From assembly GCF_014334115.1 (NCBI RefSeq), contig NZ_CP060494.1, positions 2,014,501-2,078,500 on the forward strand: a DNA stretch of 64,000 bases. The letters are read 5' to 3'. The first letter of the stretch is position 1. Each line of letters starts with the position of its first letter. Below, in pieces: positions 42,346-51,107 of this stretch. Source of the stretch: Sphingosinithalassobacter sp. CS137. Lineage in GTDB: Bacteria > Pseudomonadota > Alphaproteobacteria > Sphingomonadales > Sphingomonadaceae. Under the pieces are notes generated by a model. It saw nothing but the letters and a program-made list of their open reading frames with translations, searched no databases and had not been told where the DNA came from. The translations under genes and the position numbers were made by a program.

Positions 42346-43293
42346 ATGGTTAACGCCTCTTCAGAAACGGATGCGCCCGATCGGCGCGAGCGGCCCCGGG
42401 CCGGCGCGGAGCACGCCCCGGCGCTGGGCAGCGCGCGGCTCAATCCGTTCGGCGATCTGGTCACGCTGCAGCATCTGACCGCGCGCGCCGCCCGTTCGCT
42501 GAAGAGCGTGTTTGAAGGCGTGCTGCGCCGCGATCTGCGCAGCTGGGCCGAGCCGCTCGTCGTGCAGCGCTGGGCCGATTATCGGACCGAGTGCGGCGAA
42601 GGGCTGAGTGCCTGGCAGCCGCTGGCGATGTCTCCCGGCAAGGCGCAGGCGCTGCTCGTGCTCGAAGGGCGTTCGGTGCTCGAGATGCTCGACGCCTTCT
42701 TCGGCGGCGATGGCCAGGCTCCTTCCACGTTGCCCGAAGAGTTCACGCCCGCAGCCCAGTCGATGGTCGGCCGAATCGGACACGCCGTGGCCGATCCGCT
42801 TGCCGCCGCATGGGAGCCGGTGTCGCGGATCGAGTTCGCTCCCGTCGCCGGTGCTGCGATCGCGACCGCGCCCGATCTGGGTGGCGACACCGCGATGGTA
42901 GTCACGCGGCTCGGCTTCGCCGCCGGCGACGCCGCGCCGTTTTACATCGATCTCCTCTATCCGGTCGCCGGCCTGAAGCCGCATGCGCCCCAGCTCACCG
43001 CAAAGGTCAAGGCGCAGGACTGCGCCGTCGAACCGGAGTGGCGCAATGGGCTCACCCGCGCGGTCATGGCGGTCAGCCTTCCCGTGCGCTCGGTGCTCGC
43101 CGAGCCGCGGCTGCGCCTCGGCCAGCTGCTCGAGCTCAAGGTCGGCGACGTCATTCCGATCGAATTCGGCCCCGAAGTGCCCGTGATGGTCGCCGCGCGG
43201 CGGCTGGGCACGGGACAGGTCGGTACCTCGAACGGCCGCGCCGCGGTCCGTCTCACTTCCATCGAGCCCATTTCGCAAGAGGATCTCGCATGA
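42346..43293 (+). CDS. fliM: Flagellar motor switch protein FliM, without CheY-binding peptide
   Basis: A 315-aa C-ring protein. The middle CheC-like domain carries the GGXG-type motif DAFFGGDGQ; the C-terminal SpoA domain is LPVRSVLAEPRLRLGQLLELKVGDVIPIEFGPEVPVMVAARRLGTGQVGT. The usual N-terminal EIDALL CheY-binding motif is absent: residues 1-35 are polar and start only 6 bp after fliL, so no upstream extension is possible. Translationally coupled to fliN. Confidence 0.9.
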   Translation: MVNASSETDAPDRRERPRAGAEHAPALGSARLNPFGDLVTLQHLTARAARSLKSVFEGVLRRDLRSWAEPLVVQRWADYRTECGEGLSAWQPLAMSPGKAQALLVLEGRSVLEMLDAFFGGDGQAPSTLPEEFTPAAQSMVGRIGHAVADPLAAAWEPVSRIEFAPVAGAAIATAPDLGGDTAMVVTRLGFAAGDAAPFYIDLLYPVAGLKPHAPQLTAKVKAQDCAVEPEWRNGLTRAVMAVSLPVRSVLAEPRLRLGQLLELKVGDVIPIEFGPEVPVMVAARRLGTGQVGTSNGRAAVRLTSIEPISQEDLA

Positions 43294-43589
43294 ACGACAT
43301 GACCGGCGGATTTCCGGTCGACGCCGCGCTCGCCGCCAATCTGCGGCTGCTGCAGGACGTCGATGTGAAGCTCACCGTGGAGATCGGCGCGACGAGGCTC
43401 AGCCTCCGCGAGTTGCTCGCGCTGGGCGAATCCAGCGTGATCGAACTCGACCGCGAGGCCGACGAACTGCTCGACGTCTTCGTCAACGGCACGCTGATCG
43501 GTCGCGGCGAAGTGGTGACGGTCGGCGAGAAGTTCGGCGTCCGGATGACCGAGCTGGTCAATCCCGAGAAGCGAGTCGCGCCGCGATGA
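43290..43589 (+). CDS. fliN: Flagellar motor switch protein FliN
   Basis: A 99-aa SpoA-domain protein of the C-ring: NLRLLQDVDVKLTVEIGATRLSLRELLALGESSVIELDREADELLDVFVNGTLIGRGEVVTVGEKFGVRMTELV in segments, the classic FliN pattern. AAGAGGA precedes the ATG at 43290, inside the fliM stop. Works with FliM and FliG in rotation and export. Confidence 0.95.
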   Translation: MNDMTGGFPVDAALAANLRLLQDVDVKLTVEIGATRLSLRELLALGESSVIELDREADELLDVFVNGTLIGRGEVVTVGEKFGVRMTELVNPEKRVAPR

Positions 43590-43840
43590 TGTGGTCCTAT
43601 GTCCTGAAGCTGGTGATCCTGCTGCCGCTCGTCTGCGGCCTGCTGATCGCCTGCCTCTATGCGTGGCGCAAGCTCGAGGGGCGGCTGCCCCGCGGCGCGG
43701 GCGAGCGGATGGTGCAGGTGAAGGAGACGATGATGGTCTCTCCCGGCGTCCGCCTCGCCGTCGTCGATTTCGAGGGGCGGCGGCTGCTCGTCTCGGTCGC
43801 GCGCGGCGGCGTCACTCTGGTCGACAGGCTGGAACAGTGA
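43586..43840 (+). CDS. fliO: Flagellar biosynthesis protein FliO
   Basis: An 84-aa single-TM protein (TM at about 7-26, YVLKLVILLPLVCGLLIACLYAW) with a small cytoplasmic beta domain (VKETMMVSPGVRLAVVDFEGRRLLVSVARGGVTLVDRLEQ region). Size and position between fliN and fliP identify FliO, the scaffold for FliP ring assembly. Shorter than enterobacterial FliO. Confidence 0.85.
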   Translation: MMWSYVLKLVILLPLVCGLLIACLYAWRKLEGRLPRGAGERMVQVKETMMVSPGVRLAVVDFEGRRLLVSVARGGVTLVDRLEQ

Positions 43841-44661
43841 GCGTCGCCTCCGTCCTTCGGTCGCCCCGGCACAAGACCGGAGTGACGGTCGCGATGCTGG
43901 CGCTGTTCGCAGCGCTTCTCTTCGCCGCACCCGCTTTCGCGCAAGGCACGTCGATACCGGCTCCGGCGCCGACACCCGGCGTCGGCGACGCGCTCGATCG
44001 CGCGCTCGGCGATCTGGGCGGCGGCGAAGCGCCGCTCAGCCTGTCGCTGCAGGTCCTCATCATCATGGGCCTGCTTACGATCCTGCCCGGAATCCTCTTG
44101 ATGATGACCAGCTTCACGCGGATCATCATCGTGCTTGCAATCCTGCGCCAGGCGCTGGGGCTTCAGCAGACGCCGCCCAATCAGGTGCTGATCGGCCTGT
44201 CGCTGTTCCTCAGCTTCTTCGTGATGGCGCCGGTCCTCAACACGATGAACACCACTGCCATCCAGCCCTATGCCGAAGGCCGCATCAGCTCGACCCAGCT
44301 GATCGAGACCGCGGGCGAAGCACTGCACGGCTTCATGCTCAAGCAGACCCGCGTGAAGGACGTGACGATGTTTGCCGATATGGCGAACACCGGCCCGATC
44401 GCGACGCCCGAGGACACGCCCTATTCGGTGCTGCTGCCGGCGTTCGTGACGAGCGAGCTCAAGACCGCGTTCCAGATCGGCTTCCTGATCTTCCTGCCGT
44501 TCATCGTCATCGACTTGGTCGTTGCCACCGTGCTGATGAGCCTGGGCATGATGATGATGTCGCCGACGATCATCTCGCTGCCGTTCAAGCTGTTGCTGTT
44601 CGTGCTGGTTGACGGATGGGCGCTGACGATGGGCAGCCTCGCCTCGAGCTTCGCGACCTGA
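43837..44661 (+). CDS. fliP: Flagellar export gate protein FliP
   Basis: A 274-aa type III gate subunit. A cleavable signal peptide (AMLALFAALLFAAPAFAQ) precedes four TM segments with the family signatures SLQVLIIMGLLTILPGILLMMTSFTRIIIVL and LGLQQTPPNQVLIGLSLFLSFFVMAPV. It starts with GTG in the fliO stop codon; an ATG 19 codons in would still retain the signal peptide. Confidence 0.95.
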   Translation: MSVASVLRSPRHKTGVTVAMLALFAALLFAAPAFAQGTSIPAPAPTPGVGDALDRALGDLGGGEAPLSLSLQVLIIMGLLTILPGILLMMTSFTRIIIVLAILRQALGLQQTPPNQVLIGLSLFLSFFVMAPVLNTMNTTAIQPYAEGRISSTQLIETAGEALHGFMLKQTRVKDVTMFADMANTGPIATPEDTPYSVLLPAFVTSELKTAFQIGFLIFLPFIVIDLVVATVLMSLGMMMMSPTIISLPFKLLLFVLVDGWALTMGSLASSFAT

Positions 44662-44663
44662 CC

Positions 44664-44936
44664 ATGGCGGACGCGGACTATTTCCTCACCGTCGCGCGCG
44701 AAGCGATGTGGGTGCTCGCGCTGGCCGCGGCGCCGATCCTGATTCCGGCGCTCCTCGCCGGCCTGTTCCTCGGCATGGTGCAGGCGGCGACTTCGATCAA
44801 CGAACAGACGCTTTCGTTCGTGCCCAAGCTGGCGATCGTGGGCATCAGCCTGGTCATCTTCGGCGGGATGATCCTCGGACTGCTCGGCGACTTCACGATC
44901 GGCATCTTCGAACGCATTCCCGATCTGGTGCGCTGA
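44664..44936 (+). CDS. fliQ: Flagellar export gate protein FliQ
   Basis: A 90-aa protein with two TM helices (VLALAAAPILIPALLAGLFLGMVQAATSINEQTLSFVPKLAIV in segments), matching FliQ in length and in the QAATSINEQTLSFVPK motif. Placed between fliP and fliR. Confidence 0.96.
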   Translation: MADADYFLTVAREAMWVLALAAAPILIPALLAGLFLGMVQAATSINEQTLSFVPKLAIVGISLVIFGGMILGLLGDFTIGIFERIPDLVR

Positions 44937-44939
44937 GCG

Positions 44940-45713
44940 ATGATGGGCTTCGGCCTTTCGATCGAGCCGCAGCTCTGGGCCTTGCTCTTTGCGATGGTGC
45001 GGATCGGCGCGGCGTTCATCGCCGCGCCGGTCTTCAGCGCGGTTTCGGTGCCGCTGCCAGCGCGGATCGCGCTCACCGGCGCGATCGGGGTGCTGGTGAT
45101 GCACGTCGCGCCGGTCGTTCCGCCCGCGGAGATTTTCTCGCTCACCACGATGCTGATGGTCGCGGCCGAGGCACTGGTCGGGCTTGCGCTCGGCTTCGTG
45201 CTCCAGATCGCCTTCGCCGCGCCGCTGGTGGCAAGCGAAGTGATCGGCATTTCGATGGGCATCGGCTTCGCCGCCGCGGTCGATCCGCAAAACGGCGCGG
45301 CCACGCCCGCGCTCGGCCAGTTCCTGTCGATCCTGCTGACGCTGCTGTTCCTGTCGGTCGACGGCCATCTGGTCCTCGTCGATCTCGTCGTGCGCAGCTA
45401 TGACGCGCTGCCGCCGGGCGAGGCATGGCTCGCGCCCGAGCGGCTGCTGAACATCGCCCTCTTCGGCGGCTATGCCTTTGTCGCCGGGCTGCTGCTCGCG
45501 CTGCCGGTCGGTTTTCTGTTGTTGTGCCTCAACATCGTCGTCGGCATGCTCTCGCGTTCGGCGCCGGCGCTCAACCTGTTCGCGGTAGGCCTGCCCGCCA
45601 GCCTCGCGCTCGGCGTCGTCGCGATCCTGATCGCGTTGCCGGCGATGGGGGACTATCTGCTGGTGATCATCCGCGAGGCGCTCGACGCCGCGCAGGCGCT
45701 GGTGCTGGGCTGA
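44940..45713 (+). CDS. fliR: Flagellar export gate protein FliR
   Basis: A 257-aa integral membrane protein with about six TM segments. Family features include MVRIGAAFIAAPVFSAVSVP near the start and GISMGIGFAAAVDPQNGAATPALGQFLSIL in the middle. Completes the FliPQR export gate. Two adjacent ATGs are possible starts. Its stop overlaps the flhB start. Confidence 0.95.
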   Translation: MMGFGLSIEPQLWALLFAMVRIGAAFIAAPVFSAVSVPLPARIALTGAIGVLVMHVAPVVPPAEIFSLTTMLMVAAEALVGLALGFVLQIAFAAPLVASEVIGISMGIGFAAAVDPQNGAATPALGQFLSILLTLLFLSVDGHLVLVDLVVRSYDALPPGEAWLAPERLLNIALFGGYAFVAGLLLALPVGFLLLCLNIVVGMLSRSAPALNLFAVGLPASLALGVVAILIALPAMGDYLLVIIREALDAAQALVLG

Positions 45714-46849
45714 TGGCCGAAAGCTTCGGCGAAAAGACGGAAGCCCCGACGCCCAAGCGCAAGCAAAAGGCGCGCGACGACGGCGACGTCCTCAAATCCC
45801 GCGAGTTCGCCGCCGCGCTGGGCGTGTTGCTCGGCTGCGGCTGGATCGCGCTGCTCGGGCCGGGGCTGCTCGGCGCGTGCAAGGCCGTGATGGCGGCGAG
45901 CTTCACCTTCGGCCGCGGCGATATCGAGGCGTTCGAGCCCTGGCGCCCGCTGGCGGAGGCAGGCTGGAAGCTCGCGCCCTCCCTCGGCGCGCTCCTCGCG
46001 CTGTCGCTGGCAGGCGCTGTTCTCAGCCAAGGAGCGCTGGGCGCGCTGAGCTGGAACAACAAGCTGCTCATGCCCAAGGGCTCGCGGATCAATCCCGCCT
46101 CGGGCCTCAAGCGGATCTTCGGCGCGAATGGCTGGATCGAACTCGGCAAGTCGCTGCTCAAGGTGGTGCTGCTGGCAGCGATCGGCGGCTGGATGCTGTG
46201 GCTCGTGGCGCGACCCTCGGTCGGTCTCGTCTCCTCCGACGTGCACCAGGCGGTCGGCGCGCTCGGCGGGCATTTCCTGATGCTGTTGTTCGCGATGTCG
46301 GCGGGGCTCGCCATCATTGCCGGGATCGACCTGCCGATCCAGATCGTGCGGCGGCTGCAGAAGCTCAAGATGAGCAAGCAGGAAGTGAAGGACGAGCACA
46401 AGGACAGCGAAGGCTCGCCCGAGAACAAGGCGGCACAGCGCCAGCGCCAACGCGAAATCCTGAAGGGCGGCTTCCGCAAGTCGGTCGGCACCGCACATGT
46501 CGTGCTCACCAATCCGACGCATTTCGCCGTCGCGCTGCGCTACGATCAGGGAAGCGACCAGGTTCCGGTGGTCGTCGCCAAGGGGCGCGGCCAGACCGCG
46601 CTCGCGATCCGCGAGCTGGCGGGCGAATTCCAGGTGCCGGTGCTCGAATATCCGCAGCTCGCGCGCGCGGTCTACTACACCAGCCGCGAGGGCCAGGAAG
46701 TGCGCGACGACCTCTATATGGCGATCGCGACGGTGCTTGCCTTCGTCTTCAACCTGAATGCCGCCGCCGGCGGGCGTAAGCCCCCCGTCAGCGTGCCCGA
46801 GACTGCACGTTTCGACGAAAACGGTCGCCCGGAGACACGCCGGCCCTAA
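45713..46849 (+). CDS. flhB: Flagellar export switch protein FlhB
   Basis: A 378-aa membrane protein. The N-terminus EKTEAPTPKRKQKARDDGDVLKSREF and four TM segments are followed by the cytoplasmic domain with the autocleavage motif NPTH at about 267-270 (VVLTNPTHFAVALRY). Cleavage there lets FliK switch export from rod/hook to filament substrates. Its stop codon overlaps the -35 of the fliD sigma28 promoter. Confidence 0.97.
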   Translation: MAESFGEKTEAPTPKRKQKARDDGDVLKSREFAAALGVLLGCGWIALLGPGLLGACKAVMAASFTFGRGDIEAFEPWRPLAEAGWKLAPSLGALLALSLAGAVLSQGALGALSWNNKLLMPKGSRINPASGLKRIFGANGWIELGKSLLKVVLLAAIGGWMLWLVARPSVGLVSSDVHQAVGALGGHFLMLLFAMSAGLAIIAGIDLPIQIVRRLQKLKMSKQEVKDEHKDSEGSPENKAAQRQRQREILKGGFRKSVGTAHVVLTNPTHFAVALRYDQGSDQVPVVVAKGRGQTALAIRELAGEFQVPVLEYPQLARAVYYTSREGQEVRDDLYMAIATVLAFVFNLNAAAGGRKPPVSVPETARFDENGRPETRRP

Positions 46850-46873
46850 AGCGCTGCGCCCGGTTGCCGCTTA
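46847..46873 (+). promoter_or_regulatory. Sigma28-type promoter of fliD-fliS
   Basis: TAAAGCGC (46847-46854), 11 bases, then GCCGCTTA (46866-46873). The -35 octamer is identical to that of flgM. The fliD ATG follows 20 bp later with GGAGAGGGGG as ribosome site. Confidence 0.68.
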
Positions 46874-46892
46874 ATCGGAGAGGGGGACGATC

Positions 46893-48305
46893 ATGGCCGT
46901 CGAATCGATTGCGAAGACGCTGGGCACCGGATCGGGAATCGACATCACCGCGCTGGTTTCGCAGCTGGTCGATGCCCAGTTCCAGGCGAAAACCGCGACG
47001 CTCGAGAAGAAAAGCGAGGCACTCACCGCGCAGATCTCGTCGGCGAGCCAGCTCAAGAGCAGCATCAGCGGCTTTTCGACGGCTCTTACGGCGCTCGCCA
47101 AATCAGGTTCGCTCTCCACTCAGCCGACGAGCTCGAACGCATCGCTGGTGACGGTCGCCGCACAGCCGGGCGCGCAGATCGGCACACTCGACGCGCGGCT
47201 GGAGGTTCGGCGCCTCGCCGCGGCGCAGGTCGCGAGCACGGCGCCGATCGCCGATGCCACCGCAGCGGTGGGCATGGGCACGCTTACGCTCACCTTCGGC
47301 ACGGCGACGGTAGCCGACGGAGCGATGTCGGCCTTCGACCCGGGCGCGACCAGCATCGATATCGCCATCGGCGAGGCGGATTCGAGCCTCGAAGGGATTA
47401 TGAAGGCGATCAACGCCGCCAATGCGGGAGTCACTGCCTCGATACTGAGCGACCCGGATGGCGCGCGGCTGGTGCTGAAGGGTACGACGGGCGCGGCCAA
47501 GGCGTTCACGCTGAGCGCGACGGAAACCCCGGGCGCGGAAGGCCTCTCCGCACTGGCGATCGGCGTCGGCGCGAGCGGCACGACGATCGGCAGCGCGGCG
47601 GCCGATGCGGAAATCGCCGTCGACGGGATCGCCGTGAAGCGCAGCGGCAACGGCCTGTCCGACCTTATTCCCGGCGTTCGGATCGATCTGGTCTCGGCAC
47701 AGCCGGGCACGATCGTGCGGATCGGAAGCACACCGCCCACCGAGGCGCTGCGCCAGGCGGTCGCCGACGTCGTCGACACCTATAACGAGCTGCTGTCGAT
47801 CGTGCAGGCGGAGATCGATCCCGTCGCCGGGTCGCTGCGCAGCGACATGGCGGCGCGGAACTTGGCGCAGTCGCTGGGGCGGCTGACGCTGGCGCCGCTG
47901 GTGCCCGGCGCGGGCACGGACGCGCCGACGACGCTCGCCGCGCTGGGCGTCGCCACGAACCGCGACGGGTCGCTCCGCATCGACGCCGATCGCCTCACCG
48001 CTGCGCTCACGACCCATCCCGGGGCAGTCGAAGCGATGTTTCGCGCCGAAAGCGGTCTTCCCGCGGCGCTCGCCGCCATCTCGACCGCCGCGGCGAGCAC
48101 CGCCACCGGCCTTGGCGCAAGCGAGGCGCGCTATACCGAAGCAGCGGGCAATCTTGAGGAAGATCGCAGCGAGGCACTCGCCGCCGCCGAGGCACTGCGC
48201 GCGCGGATGACCCAGCAATTCGCGCGGATGGACTCGAAAGTCGCCGCCTACAAGTCGACGCAGAGCTTCCTGCAGCAGCAGATCGACGCGTGGAACGCGG
48301 ATTGA
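46893..48305 (+). CDS. fliD: Flagellar filament cap protein FliD
   Basis: A 470-aa HAP2. N-terminal domain KTLGTGSGIDITALVSQLVDAQFQAKTATLEKKSEALTAQISSASQLKSSISGF in segments; FliD C-terminal domain with VADVVDTYNELLSIVQAEID and the terminal coiled coil (FARMDSKVAAYKSTQSFLQQQIDAWN). It forms the pentameric cap promoting flagellin polymerisation. Preceded by a sigma28-type promoter, consistent with late expression. Confidence 0.94.
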   Translation: MAVESIAKTLGTGSGIDITALVSQLVDAQFQAKTATLEKKSEALTAQISSASQLKSSISGFSTALTALAKSGSLSTQPTSSNASLVTVAAQPGAQIGTLDARLEVRRLAAAQVASTAPIADATAAVGMGTLTLTFGTATVADGAMSAFDPGATSIDIAIGEADSSLEGIMKAINAANAGVTASILSDPDGARLVLKGTTGAAKAFTLSATETPGAEGLSALAIGVGASGTTIGSAAADAEIAVDGIAVKRSGNGLSDLIPGVRIDLVSAQPGTIVRIGSTPPTEALRQAVADVVDTYNELLSIVQAEIDPVAGSLRSDMAARNLAQSLGRLTLAPLVPGAGTDAPTTLAALGVATNRDGSLRIDADRLTAALTTHPGAVEAMFRAESGLPAALAAISTAAASTATGLGASEARYTEAAGNLEEDRSEALAAAEALRARMTQQFARMDSKVAAYKSTQSFLQQQIDAWNAD

Positions 48306-48310
48306 CTGCG

Positions 48311-48709
48311 ATGCGCTATGCCACGGTTCTCGCCGGCGATCCCGCCGCCACCTATCGTCAGGTCGGACTGGCGAGCCGCGCCGGCGGCGCCGATCCGCAT
48401 CAGCTCGTCGGCCTTCTTTACGAAGAGGGCGTGGCTGCGCTGCGGACGGCGGCCTGGGCGGCGGAGAACGAGAATTCGGCGCTGCGCGGCGAGCGCGTGT
48501 CGCGCGCCATGGCGATCCTCTTCGCGCTCGAGGCCGGGCTGGATTTCGACAAGGGTGGCGACGTGTCCCGCACGCTGGCCAGCTTCTATCACGGGCTGCG
48601 CCAGCAGATCGGCGCCGCCAGCCTGGGAAGCGATCCCGCCCCCTTCCGGGATGCCGCCGCCAGCCTGGCCGAAATCGCGGCTGCCTGGGCGAGCATCACG
48701 TCGAGCTGA
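48311..48709 (+). CDS. fliS: Flagellin export chaperone FliS
   Basis: A 132-aa helical protein directly after fliD. Family features: YRQVGLASRAGGADPHQLVGLLYEEGVAALRTA and ALEAGLDFDKGGDVSRTLASFYHGLRQQI. FliS binds the flagellin C-terminus in the cytoplasm. A TTG overlapping the fliD stop would add three residues. Confidence 0.9.
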   Translation: MRYATVLAGDPAATYRQVGLASRAGGADPHQLVGLLYEEGVAALRTAAWAAENENSALRGERVSRAMAILFALEAGLDFDKGGDVSRTLASFYHGLRQQIGAASLGSDPAPFRDAAASLAEIAAAWASITSS

Positions 48710-48718
48710 ACCGGACAG

Positions 48719-49789
48719 CTATTCCCAGCGTGCGAGCAGCTGATCGACGCTCGCCGGCTCCGGCGGCACGGCTGCGCAGGGCGATCCGGAAAAGCGCGGT
48801 GCGGGCGCCGGCTGCACGCCGCCTTCCTGCATGTTGAAGGTTTCGCGTGCGCGGTTGTGCGGATGATCGGGCGCTTCGGCGAGCGACAGCACCGGGGTGA
48901 CGCAGGCGTCGCTATCCTCGAACTGCGCTGCCCAGTCGTCGCGGCCGCGCGTGGCAAAGGCTTCGGAGAAGGCCGTCGTCATGTCGCTCCAGCAGGCGCG
49001 ATCATATTGTTTGAAGCGGCCGGCCTCGAGCCCCAGTCCCTCGCACAAGGCCCGGAAATAGGGGGGCTCGAGCGCGCCGACGGCAACGTGGCGACCGTCC
49101 GCGCAGGCATAACAGCGATAAAAGGGCGCGCCGCCGTCGATCAGATTCGAAGCACGGGCATCCACCCAGCGCCCCGCGCCATGGAGGGCATAATAGAGCG
49201 TCATCAGCGAGGCCGCGCCGTCGATCTGCGCGACGTCGATCACCTGCCCGCGGCCGGTCGCCTGGGCGGAGAGAATGCCGGAAACCATACCGAGCGCGAG
49301 GTAGAGCGCGCCGCCACCATATTCGCCGATCAGGTTGAGCGGCGGCACCGGAGTCGATCCCGTGCCGATCGCATGCAATGCGCCGGTGAGGGCGAGATGA
49401 TTGATGTCGTTGCCGGCGCGGCGTGCGAGCGGCCCGTCCTGCCCCCAGCCGGACATGCGGCCGTACACAAGCCGCGGATTGGCGGTCAGGCAGCGGCTCG
49501 GATCGAGATCGAGCTGCTCCATCGTGCCGGCGCGAAACCCCTCGATCACGCCATCGGCGAGCGAGATCAGCGCCAGTGCCTGTTCGCGCGCGGCGACGTC
49601 GGTCAGGTCGAGCGCGATCTCCGAACGGCCGCGATAAAGCGCGGGCGCCACTGCGCTGCCGTCGGGCCCCGAGCGGCGGATACGCACCACGTCGCAGCCG
49701 AGGTCCGCCAGCAGCATCCCGCAGAGCGGGACCGGCCCGGTCGCGTCGAATTCGACGATCCGCACACCCGCCAGCGGCCCGTGACTCAT
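48719..49789 (-). CDS. CaiB/BaiF family protein, alpha-methylacyl-CoA racemase-like
   Basis: A 356-aa family III CoA-transferase-fold protein with strong AMACR-like segments: LAGVRIVEFDATGPVPLCGMLLADLGCDVVRI at the N-terminus, LIDGGAPFYRCYACADGRHVAVGALEPPYF, and SDACVTPVLSLAEAPDHPHN. In known AMACR the catalytic His lies in GHDINY and the Asp in ADFGGG, 30 residues apart; here they are Asn (GNDINH) and Glu (GEYGGG). Activity is therefore uncertain. ATG at 49789 chosen; starts at 49798 or 49810 possible. Convergent with fliS. Confidence 0.85.
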   Translation of the reverse strand: MSHGPLAGVRIVEFDATGPVPLCGMLLADLGCDVVRIRRSGPDGSAVAPALYRGRSEIALDLTDVAAREQALALISLADGVIEGFRAGTMEQLDLDPSRCLTANPRLVYGRMSGWGQDGPLARRAGNDINHLALTGALHAIGTGSTPVPPLNLIGEYGGGALYLALGMVSGILSAQATGRGQVIDVAQIDGAASLMTLYYALHGAGRWVDARASNLIDGGAPFYRCYACADGRHVAVGALEPPYFRALCEGLGLEAGRFKQYDRACWSDMTTAFSEAFATRGRDDWAAQFEDSDACVTPVLSLAEAPDHPHNRARETFNMQEGGVQPAPAPRFSGSPCAAVPPEPASVDQLLARWE

Positions 49790-49900
49790 TCCGACCATCC
49801 GCACCCCCATGCTTTGCCCGAATCGGTCATAGCGGTCGGTCGCCCGAGTGGCCATGCGCGTTGCCGGTGGCCTCACGGCCGCCTTTCCGCTAGCGGGACG

Positions 49901-50437
49901 ATGATGAGGCAACCACATATCGTCGCGATCGGAGGAACGCTCCGGCCTGAATCGAGCACCGCCGGCGCCCTCGCGGCGGCACTCGCCATGGCGGAGACTC
50001 GCGGCGCGCGCACGACGCTGCTCACCGGCGACGCGATCGCCTTCGGCCATTATGATCCCGAAACCGCCGGCGATGACCCCGCGGTGGCGCGGTTCGTCGA
50101 GGCGCTGCGCGACGCGGATGCAGTGATCGTCGGCTCGCCGGGCTATCACGGTACGCTCTCGGGCCTGGTCAAGAACGCGCTCGATCACGTCGAGCTCTTG
50201 CGCCGCGACACGCGCAGCTATTTCGACGGCATGCCGGTCGGCTGTATCGCGACGGCGGGGGGATGGCAGGCGGCGGTCTCGACCCTTTTGGCGCTGCGCG
50301 ACATCGTCCACGCGTTGCGCGGATGGCCGACGCCGATGGGGCTGGCGATCAACACGAATGCGGAGGAGGATCCGATCGCCGCCTGCGAATCGCAAATGGC
50401 GATCATGGTCGCGCAGATTTTCGATTTCCTCGACTGA
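49901..50437 (+). CDS. NADPH-dependent FMN reductase family protein
   Basis: A 178-aa flavodoxin-like reductase. GGTLRPESSTAGALAAAL forms the phosphate loop for FMN; VGSPGYHGTLSGLVKNALDHVELL is the family signature. ATAGGWQAAVSTL follows. Likely cytosolic quinone/flavin or azo reductase type; substrate unknown. Two ATGs in tandem at the start. Divergent from the CaiB-family gene. Confidence 0.88.
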   Translation: MMRQPHIVAIGGTLRPESSTAGALAAALAMAETRGARTTLLTGDAIAFGHYDPETAGDDPAVARFVEALRDADAVIVGSPGYHGTLSGLVKNALDHVELLRRDTRSYFDGMPVGCIATAGGWQAAVSTLLALRDIVHALRGWPTPMGLAINTNAEEDPIAACESQMAIMVAQIFDFLD

Positions 50438-50519
50438 TCCGCCGCCAGATATCCGCGCCGTTAACCAGTTTGTGACGCGCGCGCCCTAGCCTTGCCTCCA
50501 GCCAGCAGGGGGGGTGGGA

Positions 50520-51107
50520 ATGGATCAGCTGACGGCAGGGCAGGCGATGCCCGTGCGCCGCAGAGCGACGCGGACGATTCTGGCAGTCGACGACAGCCGG
50601 GCGAACCTCAACGTGCTCGCGCACCGGCTGGGCCATCTCGGCTATCTCGTCGTGCTCAGCGACCACGGGGCCGAAGCGCTCGACCTCATCTCGGCGCGTG
50701 GCTTCGATCTCGTGCTGCTGGACAGGATGATGCCGGACGTTTCGGGCATCGAGGTACTTCAGGAGATCCGGGGATCGCGCGAGACCGCCGACCTGCCCGT
50801 CATCATGATCACCGGCCGCAGCGATCCCGGCGCTGCCGTGGAGGCGCTGGCGGCAGGCGCCGACGATTATCTCGCCAAGCCGTTCGAATTCGAAGTGCTG
50901 GCGGCGCGCATCGAGCGCACGCTGGCGCGCGCCGGCCGCGTCGAGGAACTCAAACGCTCCAATCTGGCGCTCGACGCGCGGATCGCGGCGCGCGCCATCG
51001 AACTGGGCGAGGCACGCACCGAGCTGGCTGCGACTCGCGCCGATCGCGGGCGCCTGATCGCATCGATCCAGGCGCTGCACGACGAGCTCGACCGGCTCAG
51101 CGCCTGA
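50520..51107 (+). CDS. Response regulator with receiver domain and coiled-coil tail
   Basis: A 195-aa protein. Receiver domain residues about 18-137: acidic pair in LAVDDSRANL, phospho-acceptor Asp68 in VLLDRMMPDVSG, Thr in IMITGRSD and Lys in YLAKPFEFEVL. No DNA-binding or enzymatic output domain follows; residues 138-195 are a predicted coiled coil (VEELKRSNLALDARIAARAIEL...). It may act by protein contacts. GGGGGTGG precedes the ATG. Overlaps the 3' end of the convergent zntB-like gene by 11 bp. Confidence 0.85.
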   Translation: MDQLTAGQAMPVRRRATRTILAVDDSRANLNVLAHRLGHLGYLVVLSDHGAEALDLISARGFDLVLLDRMMPDVSGIEVLQEIRGSRETADLPVIMITGRSDPGAAVEALAAGADDYLAKPFEFEVLAARIERTLARAGRVEELKRSNLALDARIAARAIELGEARTELAATRADRGRLIASIQALHDELDRLSA

